A stretch of DNA of 64,000 nucleotides from Chryseobacterium sp. CH21 (GCF_004119445.1 NZ_QICI01000036.1:1-64000), one strand, 5' to 3'. Positions 28,865-40,540 are shown, counted from the first letter of the stretch. Notes: a model not told the origin generated them from the letters alone. Numbers and translations: made by a program.

Positions 28865-31800
28865 TATTTAAATTCTACCACCTGGTTATTTTGATTCTTT
28901 TTTTGTTTTTTCTCCTTAGACTTTTGGAAGATCTCACGGAATTTATCATAATCCAATGTAATAATGAACCCGACTCCGGTTTCTATGATCTGCCCCTGAA
29001 GAGCCACTTGATATTCATCCTTACGATAAGCACGCAGCATATATCTTCCGTCTTTGGAAAGGCTGTAATCTACGGAAACATTTCCCGCAATATTGGTCAT
29101 ATTTTCATTCTGACGAGCCTGGCCTTCCAGTCCGAAATTACTTCCTACGGTTACTTTCAGACGATCATTCAATAGTTTTTTACTGATGTCTACATTCAGA
29201 TCGGTTCTGGTATTTTTCTGTCCGCTGGAATAATCTTCTGAAGAATCAAGACCAAAATTAAGATCTACTCCTTTAATCAGACCTGCCGCAAGATTGTTCA
29301 GCTGCTGGGAAAGAATTTTACTCACACTCTGTCTTGCCATAGTCTCTGCAGACATTCCTGCTCCGCTTTCAAATGGATTTTCTCCGATAAAACGGTTCAG
29401 AAGCAATAATGCGAATACCTGCTTATTCAGTTCAGATTCCTGTGTTCTGATCTGGGCAAGTTTCTGATCAATAATATCTTTTACATTCGTAGATACAGAA
29501 TTATTTTTTTCATCCGTCGTAATATCGAAAGTAAGCTGAGGCTTCAATAATTCCCCTTTCATTTTTAATAAAGCATTGAAAGGAACTCTCTGCTTAAACT
29601 GATTCAATGTTGAAGCACTTTCGCCACTGATCTGCTGTTCTACAAGATCAATAGGCGGAGCTTCTGTTTTATATACGGCAGTAATATTCATTTGAGCCAT
29701 CGTAGGTTCACCCGTCCATGTGATCGTGCTGCCTTTTTGAATATCAAATTTACGTTTAAGTAAGCTCACAGAAAGATCATAACTTCCCTTTTCCACTTCA
29801 TAAACGCCTACTAATGTCATTTTTCCGGAAGGGTCAATTCCACCTGTCAGTTCAGCTTCTCCCTGAAGTTTTACAAAATCACCATTTACTTTATCAATAA
29901 TAATAGAGAGTTTAGCTTCTTTGCTTACTTCGATATTCACACTTACATCCATTCCTTTAATACGGCTTTTGGAATCGAGAGAATCTGTTTTGATCGTTTT
30001 ATTTAAAACCACCTGATCCTGATCCACAAATTCTACAATTCCGTCTCTTTCCTGTAAAGATGGGGAAGACTGAGGAAGTACAAAGGTAAAGTCCGTGTTG
30101 TCTGCTACATTTAATCTTCCATCTACTTTTGGGAGATCCAGGTTTCCGCGGATATGAAGTCCGGCATCAATGGCCAAAACACCATACATCATTGCATCAT
30201 TTGATTTTTCTGAATTGACAACTTTGAAATCTTTAGCATTCACATCCAGATTAAAGGCGAAATCTCTGTAAGTTTGGGTAAGAACCTGTCCGTTCACAAC
30301 AAGCGCATTTCCGTCCTTATCTTTAATTTTGAATTTATCAAACTCAATTCCACGGCTGGTAAAGTCTATTTCATCACTCAGATGTCGGAAGTCACTTCCT
30401 GTTTTTGCTATTTCTAAGCCGGCATCATTGAATTTTACTTTTCCTAAAATATTAGGTTGGGTAGTGGTTCCTGTAATTTTTAAATTTCCTGAAAGATATC
30501 CTTCCGTATTGGTAATGGCATTCATAGAGAACCCTTGAATACTCTTCATCTGCAGTTGGTTGATCGCCATATTCAGATCAAAAGTACTTGAAGAAGTATT
30601 ATAATCACCTAGAATTTTCACATCATTATTATTTCCGGAAAGGGCAATATCTGCATTTAAAACCTTCGGTGAAGTATTGTTTACTTTTACAGCAAGATTT
30701 CCGACAGGACTTCCATAGACCATTAAGTCGGAAATATTCAGGTCGGAAGTGAATGTCATATTTTTAGTAACATCCCGAAGTTGTGCCGTTCCGTTGATGG
30801 TTCCTCTTGCCAGAACAGTATCTTTTTTAATCAATTCTGTAATGGTTTCGATTTTAAAATCTTTCAACGAAATGTTCAAAGGACTGCTCGGACTGCTGCT
30901 TTCAGACTGCACTGCAATTTGGCTGTTTCCATTGGATAGGATGAAGTTATCCGCCAGAATTCCCTTATTGCTGATCTGGATTTTGTTGTTCTCAGCAACG
31001 TTCCAATCTGTGTAGTTGAGCTTTAACCCGTTCGGATTTAAAGATATTTCGGTAATATCGTTCAGTGATTTTGCATTTCCTGCAATCAGGAACTGGGTAG
31101 CATCTTTCTCGTCTTTTGTGGTGACATTGTATCGTATCGTATTGTCTGCTACATCTCCGTCAATATTGATTTTGTTTAAAGAAAAACTTGAACTTTTCAG
31201 AGCTGCAACATTCAGGCTGTACTGCAATGCCTGATTTTCATTGGTAACTTTTAAAGCTCCTTTTTCAATAGTATTTTCACCATATAATAATCGTGGAATC
31301 TGCCCGTCAATTTCAATTTTCTGAGAATCTGCATCATAATTTCCCACAAGATTGATGGTTTCAAAATCTTTCAGATCCGGAACAAATTTTCTGATCAGAT
31401 CATCATTTTTAATTTTAGCCGTAAAGGTAAAATGCTGTCCCGGATCAATTTTCTGTTTGTTATCCGGTTTTTGAAACTGATAATACTGATTCACGGTTTT
31501 CGTTAAAGCACCAAAAATCTGGGTAAGTTTATATTTTCCTTTCAGTTCTATATCTGCGATCTGCGAATTGAAAATAATCTGTGTAGAATCTGTTGTAGAG
31601 GAAGCTTTCAGATTAACTTCCTGTACCGGATAAACCTCTTTCGTATCTGAGAATGCAAAATCTTTAAGATTTAGATATCCATTTAGGTTGTTAGGATCTA
31701 AGCTGGTGAAATCTCCATCAATTTTTCCGGCAATAATCATCGGTTTTTCATAGAAGCCAAGTTTGTTGACATCCAGTTTGATGACTTCTCCATTCACTTT

Positions 31801-33911
31801 TACGGTAGGATTTTTTTCATCATATACTCCCGAAGCGGTCAGCTGTAAACTGGCATTCGGATCTTTTGAATCCAAAATGACATGATATGCCCCTTTATTG
31901 ATCTTTCCGGTAAGGTTCATGTTTTGATAACGATATCCTTTGTAAACTGCGGAAGCAACATGTCCTTTTAAGTTGGCATTGGCATTTTTAAAATCAAAGC
32001 TTTCTCCTTTTGCAGCAATTTGTGCGGTAATGGGACCAATATCTTTATTCTGAATAATTTTTCCAACCTGTATTCCCTGAAGATTGGCCTTTACATCATA
32101 CAATTCATGATTTTTTTTGCGCATGTCTACCTGTGCGATGATGGCGGCATTCCCTAAAGTAGAGTAGAGGTTAAGATCTGTATTCACTACTTTGGTTGTT
32201 CCTTTTGCATTTCCTTTGATGCTGAAATGGGAAGGAAGCGAAATATTGGAAGGAATTGTATTTTTAGGAACAAGATTAAATATCGTTTGGGCATTGGAAG
32301 AAAATTCCCCGATTCTCAGATCATAATATAACTGATCTGGATTCATTGCATTTTTGATCTTTCCGGAAGCCATTACCCTCAGCTGATCAAGCCCTGAAAC
32401 TTTGAGATCCTTAATTAAAAGATCGTTTACGCTTCCTTTTACATTCGCATTCACATTAAGAATTGCGTTCGGGTATTTGTTGAACGGAACCGTGTTTTTT
32501 AAAGTCGGAACCAGATTCAGAATATCAGAAAATCCTACTTTTGAATCTTTGATATTGGCTGAAATCTTTACAGCACCTAAGTTTGAACTAAGTTGATCAA
32601 TGGAATTATAGTTTAAAATAACCTCATCACGCAATATCGTTTTTGGTGTTTGAAGATAAAGATCTTTCAGGTACGCTTCTTTTTCTGCGTAAACAAAATC
32701 AGTATTGAATTTCTGGATATCCAGTCCTCTGCCTTCTTTAATTTCTGCCGTATTCACTGTACCGGCAAAAGTATTGTTCTCCATTTTGAAGCTTCTTACC
32801 TCCACATTCATTTTTGAAAAATTAAGGTGGTTGAAGTCCATTCCCTGTTTCGTTGGAGCAATAGCGGTATTGTTATAATTGACTTTTACATCATTTAAAA
32901 CAAGTTTCCCTAAGAGAAGTTTCATGGCTTTATCCTGATCAGTTGCTTTGGAAACTTCAGGCTCTTTTGTTGTTTTTGGATTGGCATTCTGAGCAGGAAG
33001 ATAAAGATTAGTATTGATATCTGCTCCGGAAAGGAATACATTCGAAACATTGTAAGCATTGTTTTCCAGATCCAGTTTATTAACCTTTGTGCTCAGCTCT
33101 TTGAAGATAACTTTTGCAAATGTTTTGGTATTTTCATCACCGTAATCAATATCAAAATGAGTAAGCTTGATTCCTCTCAGCCCAATATTCATCGGTTTCT
33201 TTTCGTTGAGAGAATCTACTTTTTTCTCTACCTTTTTGCAACTTCTTCTACAAGTCCCTGCTTTAACTTTAATTTTAATCCGTCAAGATTGATGTCATTG
33301 ACGGCATAATTGTTTTTGCTGAGATCAAAAGTTTTTACTCTGGTATCAAAAGACTTAAAGTAGAGTTGAATATCATTCTTCGACTGTTGGTCATTAAACG
33401 TTACCCCAACATCTTTTAAATTAATTTTATCTAAAGAAATAATAAAAGGCTTGGAAGGACTTTCTTCTTTGTCGGTGGAAGCGAAAGCGTCAATAATATA
33501 ATCAAAATTGAATTTGCCATCCGGTTTCCGTACTACATTAGCACGGGCACCTTCCATATTGACAGAAGTAATGTCAGCTGTAGAATTAAGCAGCTTCAGC
33601 ATATGCAGTCCTACATCTAGCTTTTTAACGGCCAGAAGAGTATCTACATCCTGTCCTTTGAGATAGAGATTTTCCATGACAAGGCTGTTGGGAAATCCAA
33701 TATAAACTCTTTCAAGGCTTACAGGAGTTTTAATTTTCTTCTCCAGATAAACAATAAGCTTGTCTTTGATGAAGTTCTGGACGGCAGGAAGCCTTAAGCT
33801 TAGGATCAACAGGGTAAGAAGAACCAATATCGAAATAAAGATTATTGCAATACGCCTTAAGAGTTTTGTGATGTTGATTTTCAGTTTCAAATGCGAGGTG
33901 GTTTCTAACAA
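28864..33911 (-). pseudogene. tamB: TamB-family translocation/assembly protein, frameshifted as sequenced
   Basis: TamB is a very long periplasm-spanning beta-taco protein anchored in the inner membrane. The first part (33911-33228) has the N-terminal anchor (IAIIFISILVLLTLLILSL) and ends after VEEVAKR; the second part resumes through MNIGLRGIKL and runs 1442 residues to the C-terminal TamB domain (LVGVYEVEKGSYDLS, GLDSSEDYS). Adding one base to the T5 run 33233-33237 joins them as VEEVAKKVEKKVDSL and gives about 1682 residues, a normal TamB size. Because both halves are otherwise clean, an assembly error is likely. tamL follows with a one-base overlap. Confidence 0.9.
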
Positions 33912-34177
33912 AGATAATAATACTATTTTATTTGGTCTTTGTTGTGGTACCCTTTTGCGAATGCAAAAATCCTGCCTTGGCTGTCTTTTTATGGAATTTC
34001 TAGTTTGTAGTTGTCAAGTGAATAGTTGAGTAAGACAGCCAAAGTAAGGATTGTTATTTGTAAAAAACGCCCCCTTTTATCATTTTTTAATGTTGAAAAG
34101 GTTAGTTAGCAAAAATGAAATTCAAATGTTAGTAGTTGTGAAGGGGGCGTGGCATGGTTTATATGATAGATAATAAT
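33912..34177. other. Noncoding spacer with two inverted repeats
   Basis: No gene is seen between tamB and ccoP. One imperfect inverted repeat has arms at 33969-33987 and 34032-34052 sharing TTGGCTGTCTT / AAGACAGCCAA. A second pairs CGCCCCCTT near 34069 with AAGGGGGCG near 34141, with a loop of more than 60 bases. Either may end the ccoP transcript; the first resembles a decayed small repeat element. Confidence 0.5.
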
Positions 34178-35064
34178 TTAGTTATTTCCGTTTTCCCATT
34201 TCACTTCTTCTCCCTGAGGAGCAGCACCGCCTTGGGCCGTAGTGATAGGAGCAGTTTCCTGGTTGATGTGATAGATATAAGCGGCAATTTTTCAGCATCT
34301 CTTCCGGTAATGGTTCCTTCCTTGATGAAAGGTCTCATGGTTGGATTGTTTGGAGAACCGTTTTCAAGCATCCAGAATACATTTTTAAATAAGCTTTTTT
34401 CTTTAATATTAATCCAGTGGGTATCGGTAAGGTTAGGCCCTATGCCTCCTTTTCCAGCATCTCCGTGGCAGGTAACACAGTTTGTTTTAAATAGTTCCTG
34501 TCCTTCTGCTATATTATCAGCACTGTATTTTGCAGATTCCAGATTGATCTGAGGTGCTGTTTTCTCATACTCCGCGATAGAAGCCAGCATCGTTTTTGTT
34601 TCTTTGGTATACTCTGCCTCCGGATGGGCATAATCTGTGAAAGAAAAGGCAAACAAATAAACTGCACAGAAGATACATCCGAACCAGAACAGACCGATCC
34701 ACCATTTTGGAAGCGAGTTGTCAAGCTCTGTAATTCCGTCAAAACCATGGTCGATAAGAATATCTTTTTCTTCCGTAGCGGTTTGTTTTTTGAAAGCAGA
34801 ATTCCATAATTTCTGGTAATACGGAATTTTTTTCTCTTCCAGATATTGTTTTTTCTCTTCCTCGGATAATTTGCTGAAGCTTTGATTTTCTACCAGATCT
34901 CCGATAGAGTTCATGATCAGCAGCAGGATCGTAGCGATTAATATCAGCGCCCAGAAAAAAGGAGAAGAAAAATATCCTGAATCACTGGCGAACATTTCAA
35001 AGGCCATGATCGTTAAACCTATCGTTGCTGCGATATATATTGAAATGGGGGTTCTCGTTTTCAT
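34178..35064 (-). pseudogene. ccoP: cbb3-type cytochrome oxidase subunit CcoP, frameshifted as sequenced
   Basis: CcoP passes electrons to the cbb3 oxidase, a high-affinity terminal oxidase for low oxygen. The N-terminus has two membrane segments plus the typical DGITELDNSLPKWW and a third segment, then a single c-type haem site CVTCH (196-200). The frame breaks near the T5 run 34288-34292. With one base added the reading becomes GRDAEKIAAYIYHINQE and stops at 34178, giving 295 residues, as expected for the end of a cytochrome c domain. The proteobacterial form has two CXXCH sites; only one is visible here. ccoN-ccoO lies 19 bases upstream. Confidence 0.9.
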
Positions 35065-35083
35065 TGCAGTTTAATTTTAAATG

Positions 35084-37363
35084 TTACTCTACACTTGCAG
35101 TTTGTACCTGTGTTGTTTTAATGTCCGTACCTAATCTTTGCAGATAAGCAATCATGGCTACAATCTCTCTTTGTTCAAGAGGTACATAAGCAGATCCTTT
35201 GGCTGTTTTTTCTTTAACCATCTGATCTTTTACATCTGTTGCTTCTGCATAAATTCTTTGTACGATTGCTTTTGACTGGTTATCCGCCCATTGGTTGGCA
35301 GAATCAATCTGAGCTTTTGTATAAGGGACATCAAAGGCATTTTTCATCAGTTTCATTTTGTCCACCATTTGGGTTTTGTCCAGTTTATTGGTAATTAACC
35401 ATGGAAAACGAGGCATGATAGAACCTGCAGAAGTGATTCTTGGGTTATACATATGTTTAAAGTGCCATGAATCCGGGTTTCTTCCTCCTTCTCTATGTAG
35501 ATCCGGTCCTGTTCTTTTGGATCCCCATAAGAAAGGTCTGTCGTAAACAAATTCTCCCGCTTTGGAATACTGTCCGTTTTTTCCTTCAAATCTTACCACC
35601 TCATCCCGGAAAGGTCTTATCATCTGAGAGTGGCAGGAGTTACAGCCTTCACGGATATACAAATCTCTACCTTCAAGTTCCAATGGAGTATACGGTTTTA
35701 CCGCTGAAATGGTCGGAACACTTTGCTTCAGGGACAGGGTAGGAACAATTTCCACCAATCCACCAATTGCTATGGTAATGAAAGCTAATACAGAAAGGAG
35801 AGTAGGAGTTCTTTCCAACCAAAGGTGTACGCCTTCGCCTTCTTTTCTTGTAGTCCCGATATTGGCTAATGCTGGAGCCTCCGCAGGAACGTTTTTCTGG
35901 AATGAACCAGCTTTAATTGTTTTGATAACATTGATGACCATTAAAATCGCTCCTGATAAATACAGTACTCCACCTAAGAATCTCATTTTAAAGTATGGAA
36001 TAATTGCAGTGACCGTATCCAGCCAGTTTTTCCACAATAAGGTTCCGTCCGGATTAAATTGCTTCCACATTAATCCCTGTGTGAATCCTGAAATATACAT
36101 AGGTACGGCATAAAAGATAATTCCTAATGTTCCCAGCCAGAAGTGCCAGTTGGCCAGTTTTTTAGACCAAAGGGACGTTCTCCACATAATCGGAACCAGA
36201 TAATATACCACTCCGAATGCCATGAAACCATTCCATCCAAGAGCTCCCAAGTGTACGTGGCCAATCACCCAGTCGGTATAGTGACCAATTTTATTTAATG
36301 ATTTTGTAGCTAATAAAGGTCCTTCGAAAGTAGCCATACCATAGCATGTAACAGCCACTACAAAGAATTTAAGAATTGGATTTTCTCTTACTTTATCCCA
36401 TGCTCCTCTTAAAGTAAGAAGACCATTTAACATACCTCCCCATGATGGTGCAATAAGCATGATAGAGAAACCTGTTCCCACTGCCTGAGCCCATGCCGGT
36501 AAAGCGGTATACTGTAGGTGGTGAGGGCCGGCCCAAAGGTATACAAAGATCAGCGACCAGAAGTGAATAATGGATAGTTTGTATGAGAATACCGGTCGCT
36601 GAGCTGCTTTAGGCATAAAATAATACATCAGACCTAATACTGGAGTAGTTAATACAAATGCTACCGCATTGTGTCCATACCACCATTGTACTAATGCATC
36701 TTTTACCCCTGCATATACAGAATAGGATTTCCAGCTGGTGAAAGATAACGGAACTTCCAGGTTGTTGAAGATGTGAAGCATTGCTACCGCAATCCAGGTG
36801 GCTATATAAAACCAAATGGCTACATATAAATGTCTCACTCTTCTTTTGGCAATCGTTCCGAACATATTAATTCCGAAAATAATCCATGAGAATGCAATTA
36901 AGATATCAATAGGCCACTCATGTTCGGCATATTCTTTAGACGTATTGATTCCCATTAGGAATGTAATCACTACAGTTACAATCATAAACTGCCAGGACCA
37001 GAAGTGAATCCATGAAAGGGTATCACTGTACAATCTGGTTTTAAGAAGCCTCTGCATACTGTAGTAAGCACCACAGAAAAAGGAATTACAGACGAAAGCA
37101 AAAATAACGGCACTTGTATGAAGCATTCTGATTCTTCCGAAGCCCATGGCTCCCTGAGTGTTGATCAGTCCCTGAATATTACCCGAAGCTAAGCTTTTAA
37201 TCGTTGTATCATCCGTACCGAATAAAAATTCAGGCAATTCAGGATAAAAAAGCATCAATGCAGCTGTAAGCCCCAGCAGAAATCCTACAAGTCCGAATGC
37301 GACAGTCGCATAGAGGAATGCTCTGACAATATTATTGTCATAATTAAATTTTTGCGTCTCCAT
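35084..37363 (-). CDS. ccoN: cbb3-type cytochrome oxidase, fused subunits I and II (CcoN-CcoO)
   Basis: A single protein of about 759 residues combines CcoN (catalytic subunit I, about 1-490, with twelve or so membrane segments and histidine ligands in MLHTSAV, WWYGHNAVAFVLT and TDWVIGHVHLGALGWNG) with CcoO (about 510-759, one membrane anchor and one c-type haem site CNSCHSQM near residue 575). This fusion is usual in Bacteroidota. The start METQKF is preferred; a second ATG three codons upstream at 37372 is possible. ccoP follows at once. No ccoG, ccoS or ccoI is in the window on this side, and the upstream gene is divergent. Confidence 0.94.
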   Translation of the reverse strand: METQKFNYDNNIVRAFLYATVAFGLVGFLLGLTAALMLFYPELPEFLFGTDDTTIKSLASGNIQGLINTQGAMGFGRIRMLHTSAVIFAFVCNSFFCGAYYSMQRLLKTRLYSDTLSWIHFWSWQFMIVTVVITFLMGINTSKEYAEHEWPIDILIAFSWIIFGINMFGTIAKRRVRHLYVAIWFYIATWIAVAMLHIFNNLEVPLSFTSWKSYSVYAGVKDALVQWWYGHNAVAFVLTTPVLGLMYYFMPKAAQRPVFSYKLSIIHFWSLIFVYLWAGPHHLQYTALPAWAQAVGTGFSIMLIAPSWGGMLNGLLTLRGAWDKVRENPILKFFVVAVTCYGMATFEGPLLATKSLNKIGHYTDWVIGHVHLGALGWNGFMAFGVVYYLVPIMWRTSLWSKKLANWHFWLGTLGIIFYAVPMYISGFTQGLMWKQFNPDGTLLWKNWLDTVTAIIPYFKMRFLGGVLYLSGAILMVINVIKTIKAGSFQKNVPAEAPALANIGTTRKEGEGVHLWLERTPTLLSVLAFITIAIGGLVEIVPTLSLKQSVPTISAVKPYTPLELEGRDLYIREGCNSCHSQMIRPFRDEVVRFEGKNGQYSKAGEFVYDRPFLWGSKRTGPDLHREGGRNPDSWHFKHMYNPRITSAGSIMPRFPWLITNKLDKTQMVDKMKLMKNAFDVPYTKAQIDSANQWADNQSKAIVQRIYAEATDVKDQMVKEKTAKGSAYVPLEQREIVAMIAYLQRLGTDIKTTQVQTASVE

Positions 37364-37483
37364 AAATTCCAATAGTGTTTACCGAATTGATATTTTCTCT
37401 GAAAAAAGTTCTATTTTTAAGTCTTTTTTATGTCGAAAATAAATATCATGTAACGTGTATAATGTTTTGCCAAAGGTATTTAT

Positions 37484-37491
37484 TAACTTTG
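37484..37491 (+). promoter_or_regulatory. Candidate -7 element TAACTTTG
   Basis: It matches TAnnTTTG and lies 56 bases before the small regulator gene. TTTG at 37466-37469 is upstream but the 14-base spacer is shorter than usual. Confidence 0.35.
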
Positions 37492-37547
37492 TTGGAGGCT
37501 AATAGCTAATCTTCTAAAATATACCGAAAACTACTAAAACAAAAACG

Positions 37548-37841
37548 ATGAAAGTATGTGGACAAAATATCAGGAAAATACGTAGGAGCAGAGATCTTAC
37601 GCAGGAATACATGGCTTTTGAAATGGGAATTTCCCAAAAAGCATATTCCGATATTGAGAATTCCAAGGTAAAGATCAACCTGGAGATACTGACTAAAATA
37701 TCTGACATTTTAGACATCAAACCATCCGACATCTGTAGTATTTCTCACAAGTGTGGAAATGATGAATATGAAGATAAATATCAAAGTCTCTTGGAATACA
37801 TGAAAAAGAATAATATTTCAGTTCCGAAAGAATTTTTGTAG
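37548..37841 (+). CDS. Small XRE-family transcriptional regulator
   Basis: A 97-residue DNA-binding protein. Residues 6-62 form a Cro/CI-type helix-turn-helix (IRKIRRSRDLTQEYMAFEM, GISQKAYSDIENSKVKINLE, LTKISDILDIKPSDI). The remaining 35 residues are charged and may help dimerise. No phage or toxin gene is adjacent. It is divergent from the cbb3 oxidase genes, but nothing in the sequence shows that it controls them. It is followed by a strong terminator. Confidence 0.9.
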   Translation: MKVCGQNIRKIRRSRDLTQEYMAFEMGISQKAYSDIENSKVKINLEILTKISDILDIKPSDICSISHKCGNDEYEDKYQSLLEYMKKNNISVPKEFL

Positions 37842-37881
37842 GCTTTAGCTTCCGGCTTTTGCATTCAGTTTAAATAATTAT

Positions 37882-37920
37882 AAAAGTGATCTCTTTCAAT
37901 AACGAAGGAGATCACTTTTT
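37882..37920 (+). terminator. Terminator of the XRE regulator gene
   Basis: The stem AAAAGTGATCTC / GAGATCACTTTT with a short loop is followed by T residues. Confidence 0.85.
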
Positions 37921-38151
37921 TCAAATACGTTTGTGATGAATGGCAAATAATTTCATATCAAAACTTTAAAATTTAATCTTTATTTCACTTGTCAAGGTTG
38001 TTTTGGTAAATGTATTTTGAACTTTATCAGAAATAGAGTAAAAATAAAAGGGGTGTGCACTCCGGGATGAAGTCGAATTCTCAATTTACCCCATGGAATG
38101 TGAATTTCTCTGAAAAGTTTTTATATATTTAGCGACCGAATAATTCATTCA
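37921..38151 (+). other. Noncoding region before the amino acid permease
   Basis: About 230 bases after the terminator without a gene. It should hold the permease promoter, but no exact TAnnTTTG element was found; TATATTTAG near 38125 is the nearest. A GGGGTGTGCACTCC partial palindrome lies near 38050. Confidence 0.4.
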
Positions 38152-39570
38152 ATGAGCAACGAAAATAAAACAGGACAAAACGAGACTTTAGTTAGAGGAT
38201 TAACAAACCGACATATACAATTAATTGCCCTTGGAGGTGCCATAGGAACAGGGTTATTTCTGGGAATTGGACCGGCTGCAGTACTGGCAGGACCATCTGT
38301 AATCTTAGGCTATGCTTTAGCAGGAATTATCGCCTTTTTTATTATGCGTCAGCTGGGTGAAATGGTAGTTCAGGAACCTGTTTCGGGAAGTTTTAGTTAC
38401 TTTGCCTACAAATATTGGGGAAATTTCCCGGGTTTTGCTTCCGGATGGAACTACTGGATTCTCTATATTCTGGTAAGTATGGCGGAGCTTACAGCAATTG
38501 GACATTATATTCACTTCTGGTGGCCGGAAATACCACTCTGGGTTTCCAGTTTATTCTTTTTTATAGTCATCAATGCACTTAACCTTGCTTCTGTGAAAGT
38601 TTACGGAGAAACAGAATTCTGGTTTTCCATCATCAAAGTTGTGGCTATTATTGCAATGATTATTTTCGGAGTCTATCTTTTAATAAGCGGTACAGGAGGA
38701 GAAAAAGCGACTATCACCAATCTTTGGAATGACGGCGGATTTTTCCCGAAAGGATTATTTAATAAAACAGAAAACGGATATTCAGGGTTATTTGCAGCCA
38801 TGGCGATGATTATGTTCTCCTTTGGAGGTCTGGAACTGATCGGGATTACAGCTGCAGAAGCTAAAAATCCGGAAAAAACAATTCCACAGGCTACCAATCA
38901 GGTGATCTATAGAATTCTTATTTTCTATGTAGGAGCTTTGGTGATCTTATTCTCATTAAGCCCTTGGAGAGATATTACAGAAGGATCCAGCCCGTTTGTA
39001 ATGGTATTTCAAAATCTGAATGGTCTTGAATTCAGTCTTTTTGGTAAAGTGATTCAGTTCAATACATTGATTGCTAATGTTCTTAACCTGATTGTTTTAA
39101 CTGCTGCTTTGTCGGTATACAACAGTAGTGTTTACAGTAACAGCAGAATGCTTTTCGGATTGGCTCAGCAGGGTAATGCTCCGAAATTTTTGAAAAAACT
39201 GAACAAAAATTCAGTTCCTACTAACGCAATCATTATTTCTTCATGTTTTGCAGGAATCTGTATTATCATTAATAAATTAGTGCCGGAAAAAGCTTTTGAA
39301 TACCTAATGGCTTTGGTGGTATCTACGTTGATTATCAATTGGCTGATGATATGTTACACTCATTTAAAGTTTAAAAAATCAATCAATGCAGAAGGAGTTC
39401 AATCAAAATTCCCTTCTATATTTTATCCAATATCTAATTATATCTGTATTGCATTTTTGGTTCTGATTTTAGGACTGATGAGTATTACAGGGATGGAAAT
39501 TCAGGTGATTCTGATTCCGATATGGATTGGCTTTCTTTTCGTGATGTACAAATTATACAAACCGAAATAA
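38152..39570 (+). CDS. Amino acid permease (APC superfamily, AAT family)
   Basis: A 472-residue inner membrane transporter with twelve predicted membrane segments. The family signature is plain: LTNRHIQLIALGGAIGTGLF, GEMVVQEPVSGSFSYFA, GWNYWILYILVSMAELTA, and the AEAKNPEKTIPQAT loop. The AAT family (AroP, PheP, LysP, ProY types) imports amino acids with protons; which amino acid cannot be told from the sequence. It is monocistronic with a strong terminator. Confidence 0.93.
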   Translation: MSNENKTGQNETLVRGLTNRHIQLIALGGAIGTGLFLGIGPAAVLAGPSVILGYALAGIIAFFIMRQLGEMVVQEPVSGSFSYFAYKYWGNFPGFASGWNYWILYILVSMAELTAIGHYIHFWWPEIPLWVSSLFFFIVINALNLASVKVYGETEFWFSIIKVVAIIAMIIFGVYLLISGTGGEKATITNLWNDGGFFPKGLFNKTENGYSGLFAAMAMIMFSFGGLELIGITAAEAKNPEKTIPQATNQVIYRILIFYVGALVILFSLSPWRDITEGSSPFVMVFQNLNGLEFSLFGKVIQFNTLIANVLNLIVLTAALSVYNSSVYSNSRMLFGLAQQGNAPKFLKKLNKNSVPTNAIIISSCFAGICIIINKLVPEKAFEYLMALVVSTLIINWLMICYTHLKFKKSINAEGVQSKFPSIFYPISNYICIAFLVLILGLMSITGMEIQVILIPIWIGFLFVMYKLYKPK

Positions 39571-39598
39571 GAATATAAAACAGATCTAAATATGTTTT

Positions 39599-39632
39599 AA
39601 AAAGGTGAAAATCAAATGATTTTCACCTTTTT
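39599..39632 (+). terminator. Terminator of the permease gene
   Basis: AAAAAGGTGAAAATCA and TGATTTTCACCTTTTT form a 16-bp stem with a 2-base centre, ending in T residues. Confidence 0.88.
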
Positions 39633-39863
39633 GTTTCCAGTAAACCAGAATAGAAAATATAATCACCAGTATTTATTTTGCTCATCTTATTATTTCTTTT
39701 TTGCAAAAACAATTTATAAAATAGAACGCTTTCCCCGTTTATTTTTCATACATTAGTAAGAGGTTATATTTCAAATTCAGGTGAAATTTATAATCTGTTT
39801 GAAATACCTGCGGATAAGCCGAAAACCGTTACAAAAAAGTAGGCAGGACCAAAAAACACACCT

Positions 39864-40496
39864 ATGGCCAATTTATTTCAAACTCTTACCAATACTGTAA
39901 AACACTGGTACATTCCATTAATCTTCGGAATTATTTTCCTTATCTGTGGTTTCTACGTATTCAGTGTGCCACTTGCAACGTATGTTACACTCTCTATTTT
40001 TTTCAGTGTTTCATTCTTATTTTCAGGAATTACCGAAATCTTCTTTTCCTTACAAAACAGTAAATCCTTACAGGGATGGGGCTGGTTTCTGGTAAGCGGA
40101 TTATTAACAACCGCAATAGGAGTATATCTTATTGCAAATCCTCAAATTTCAATGACCGTACTTCCGTTTGTGATTGGATTTACTTTATTATTTCGTTCCT
40201 TTCAATTATTAGGCTTTGCATTTGACCTGAAAAGCATGAAAATAATGAGCTGGGGAAATGTAGCTCTTGCCAGTGTAGGAGGAATTATATTTTCTCTGTT
40301 ACTGATATTCAATCCTGTGTTTACAGGATTTTCATTAGTTACTCTTACAGGTGTTTCATTTATTTTCATGGGAATAGCTTCTATTATGCTTGCTCTGGAT
40401 TTAAGAAAAATAAAAAAGATTCCAGGGAAAGTAAGCCAGGAATTAAGAGACAGAATCAAATCTATTCAGGAAGAGATTGATGATCTTAAAAAATAA
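39864..40496 (+). CDS. HdeD family (DUF308) membrane protein
   Basis: A 210-residue inner membrane protein with six membrane segments arranged as three repeated pairs, as in HdeD of the E. coli acid-resistance island. Typical segments are WYIPLIFGIIFLICGFYVF, GWGWFLVSGLLTTAIGVYLI and SWGNVALASVGGIIFSLLLI. A charged C-terminal tail (VSQELRDRIKSIQEEIDDLKK) likely forms a coiled coil. A role in acid or general stress is inferred from the family only. It stands alone, preceded by about 230 noncoding bases and followed by a palindromic repeat that may act as terminator. Confidence 0.85.
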   Translation: MANLFQTLTNTVKHWYIPLIFGIIFLICGFYVFSVPLATYVTLSIFFSVSFLFSGITEIFFSLQNSKSLQGWGWFLVSGLLTTAIGVYLIANPQISMTVLPFVIGFTLLFRSFQLLGFAFDLKSMKIMSWGNVALASVGGIIFSLLLIFNPVFTGFSLVTLTGVSFIFMGIASIMLALDLRKIKKIPGKVSQELRDRIKSIQEEIDDLKK

Positions 40497-40540
40497 ATAA
40501 ATAATAATTTTTATTCACTTGCAGAATATTATTTTAATAC

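Noticed and set aside
28684-29175. 163-codon plus-strand frame over tamL-tamB
   Set aside because: It is antisense to two well-supported genes and has no domain.
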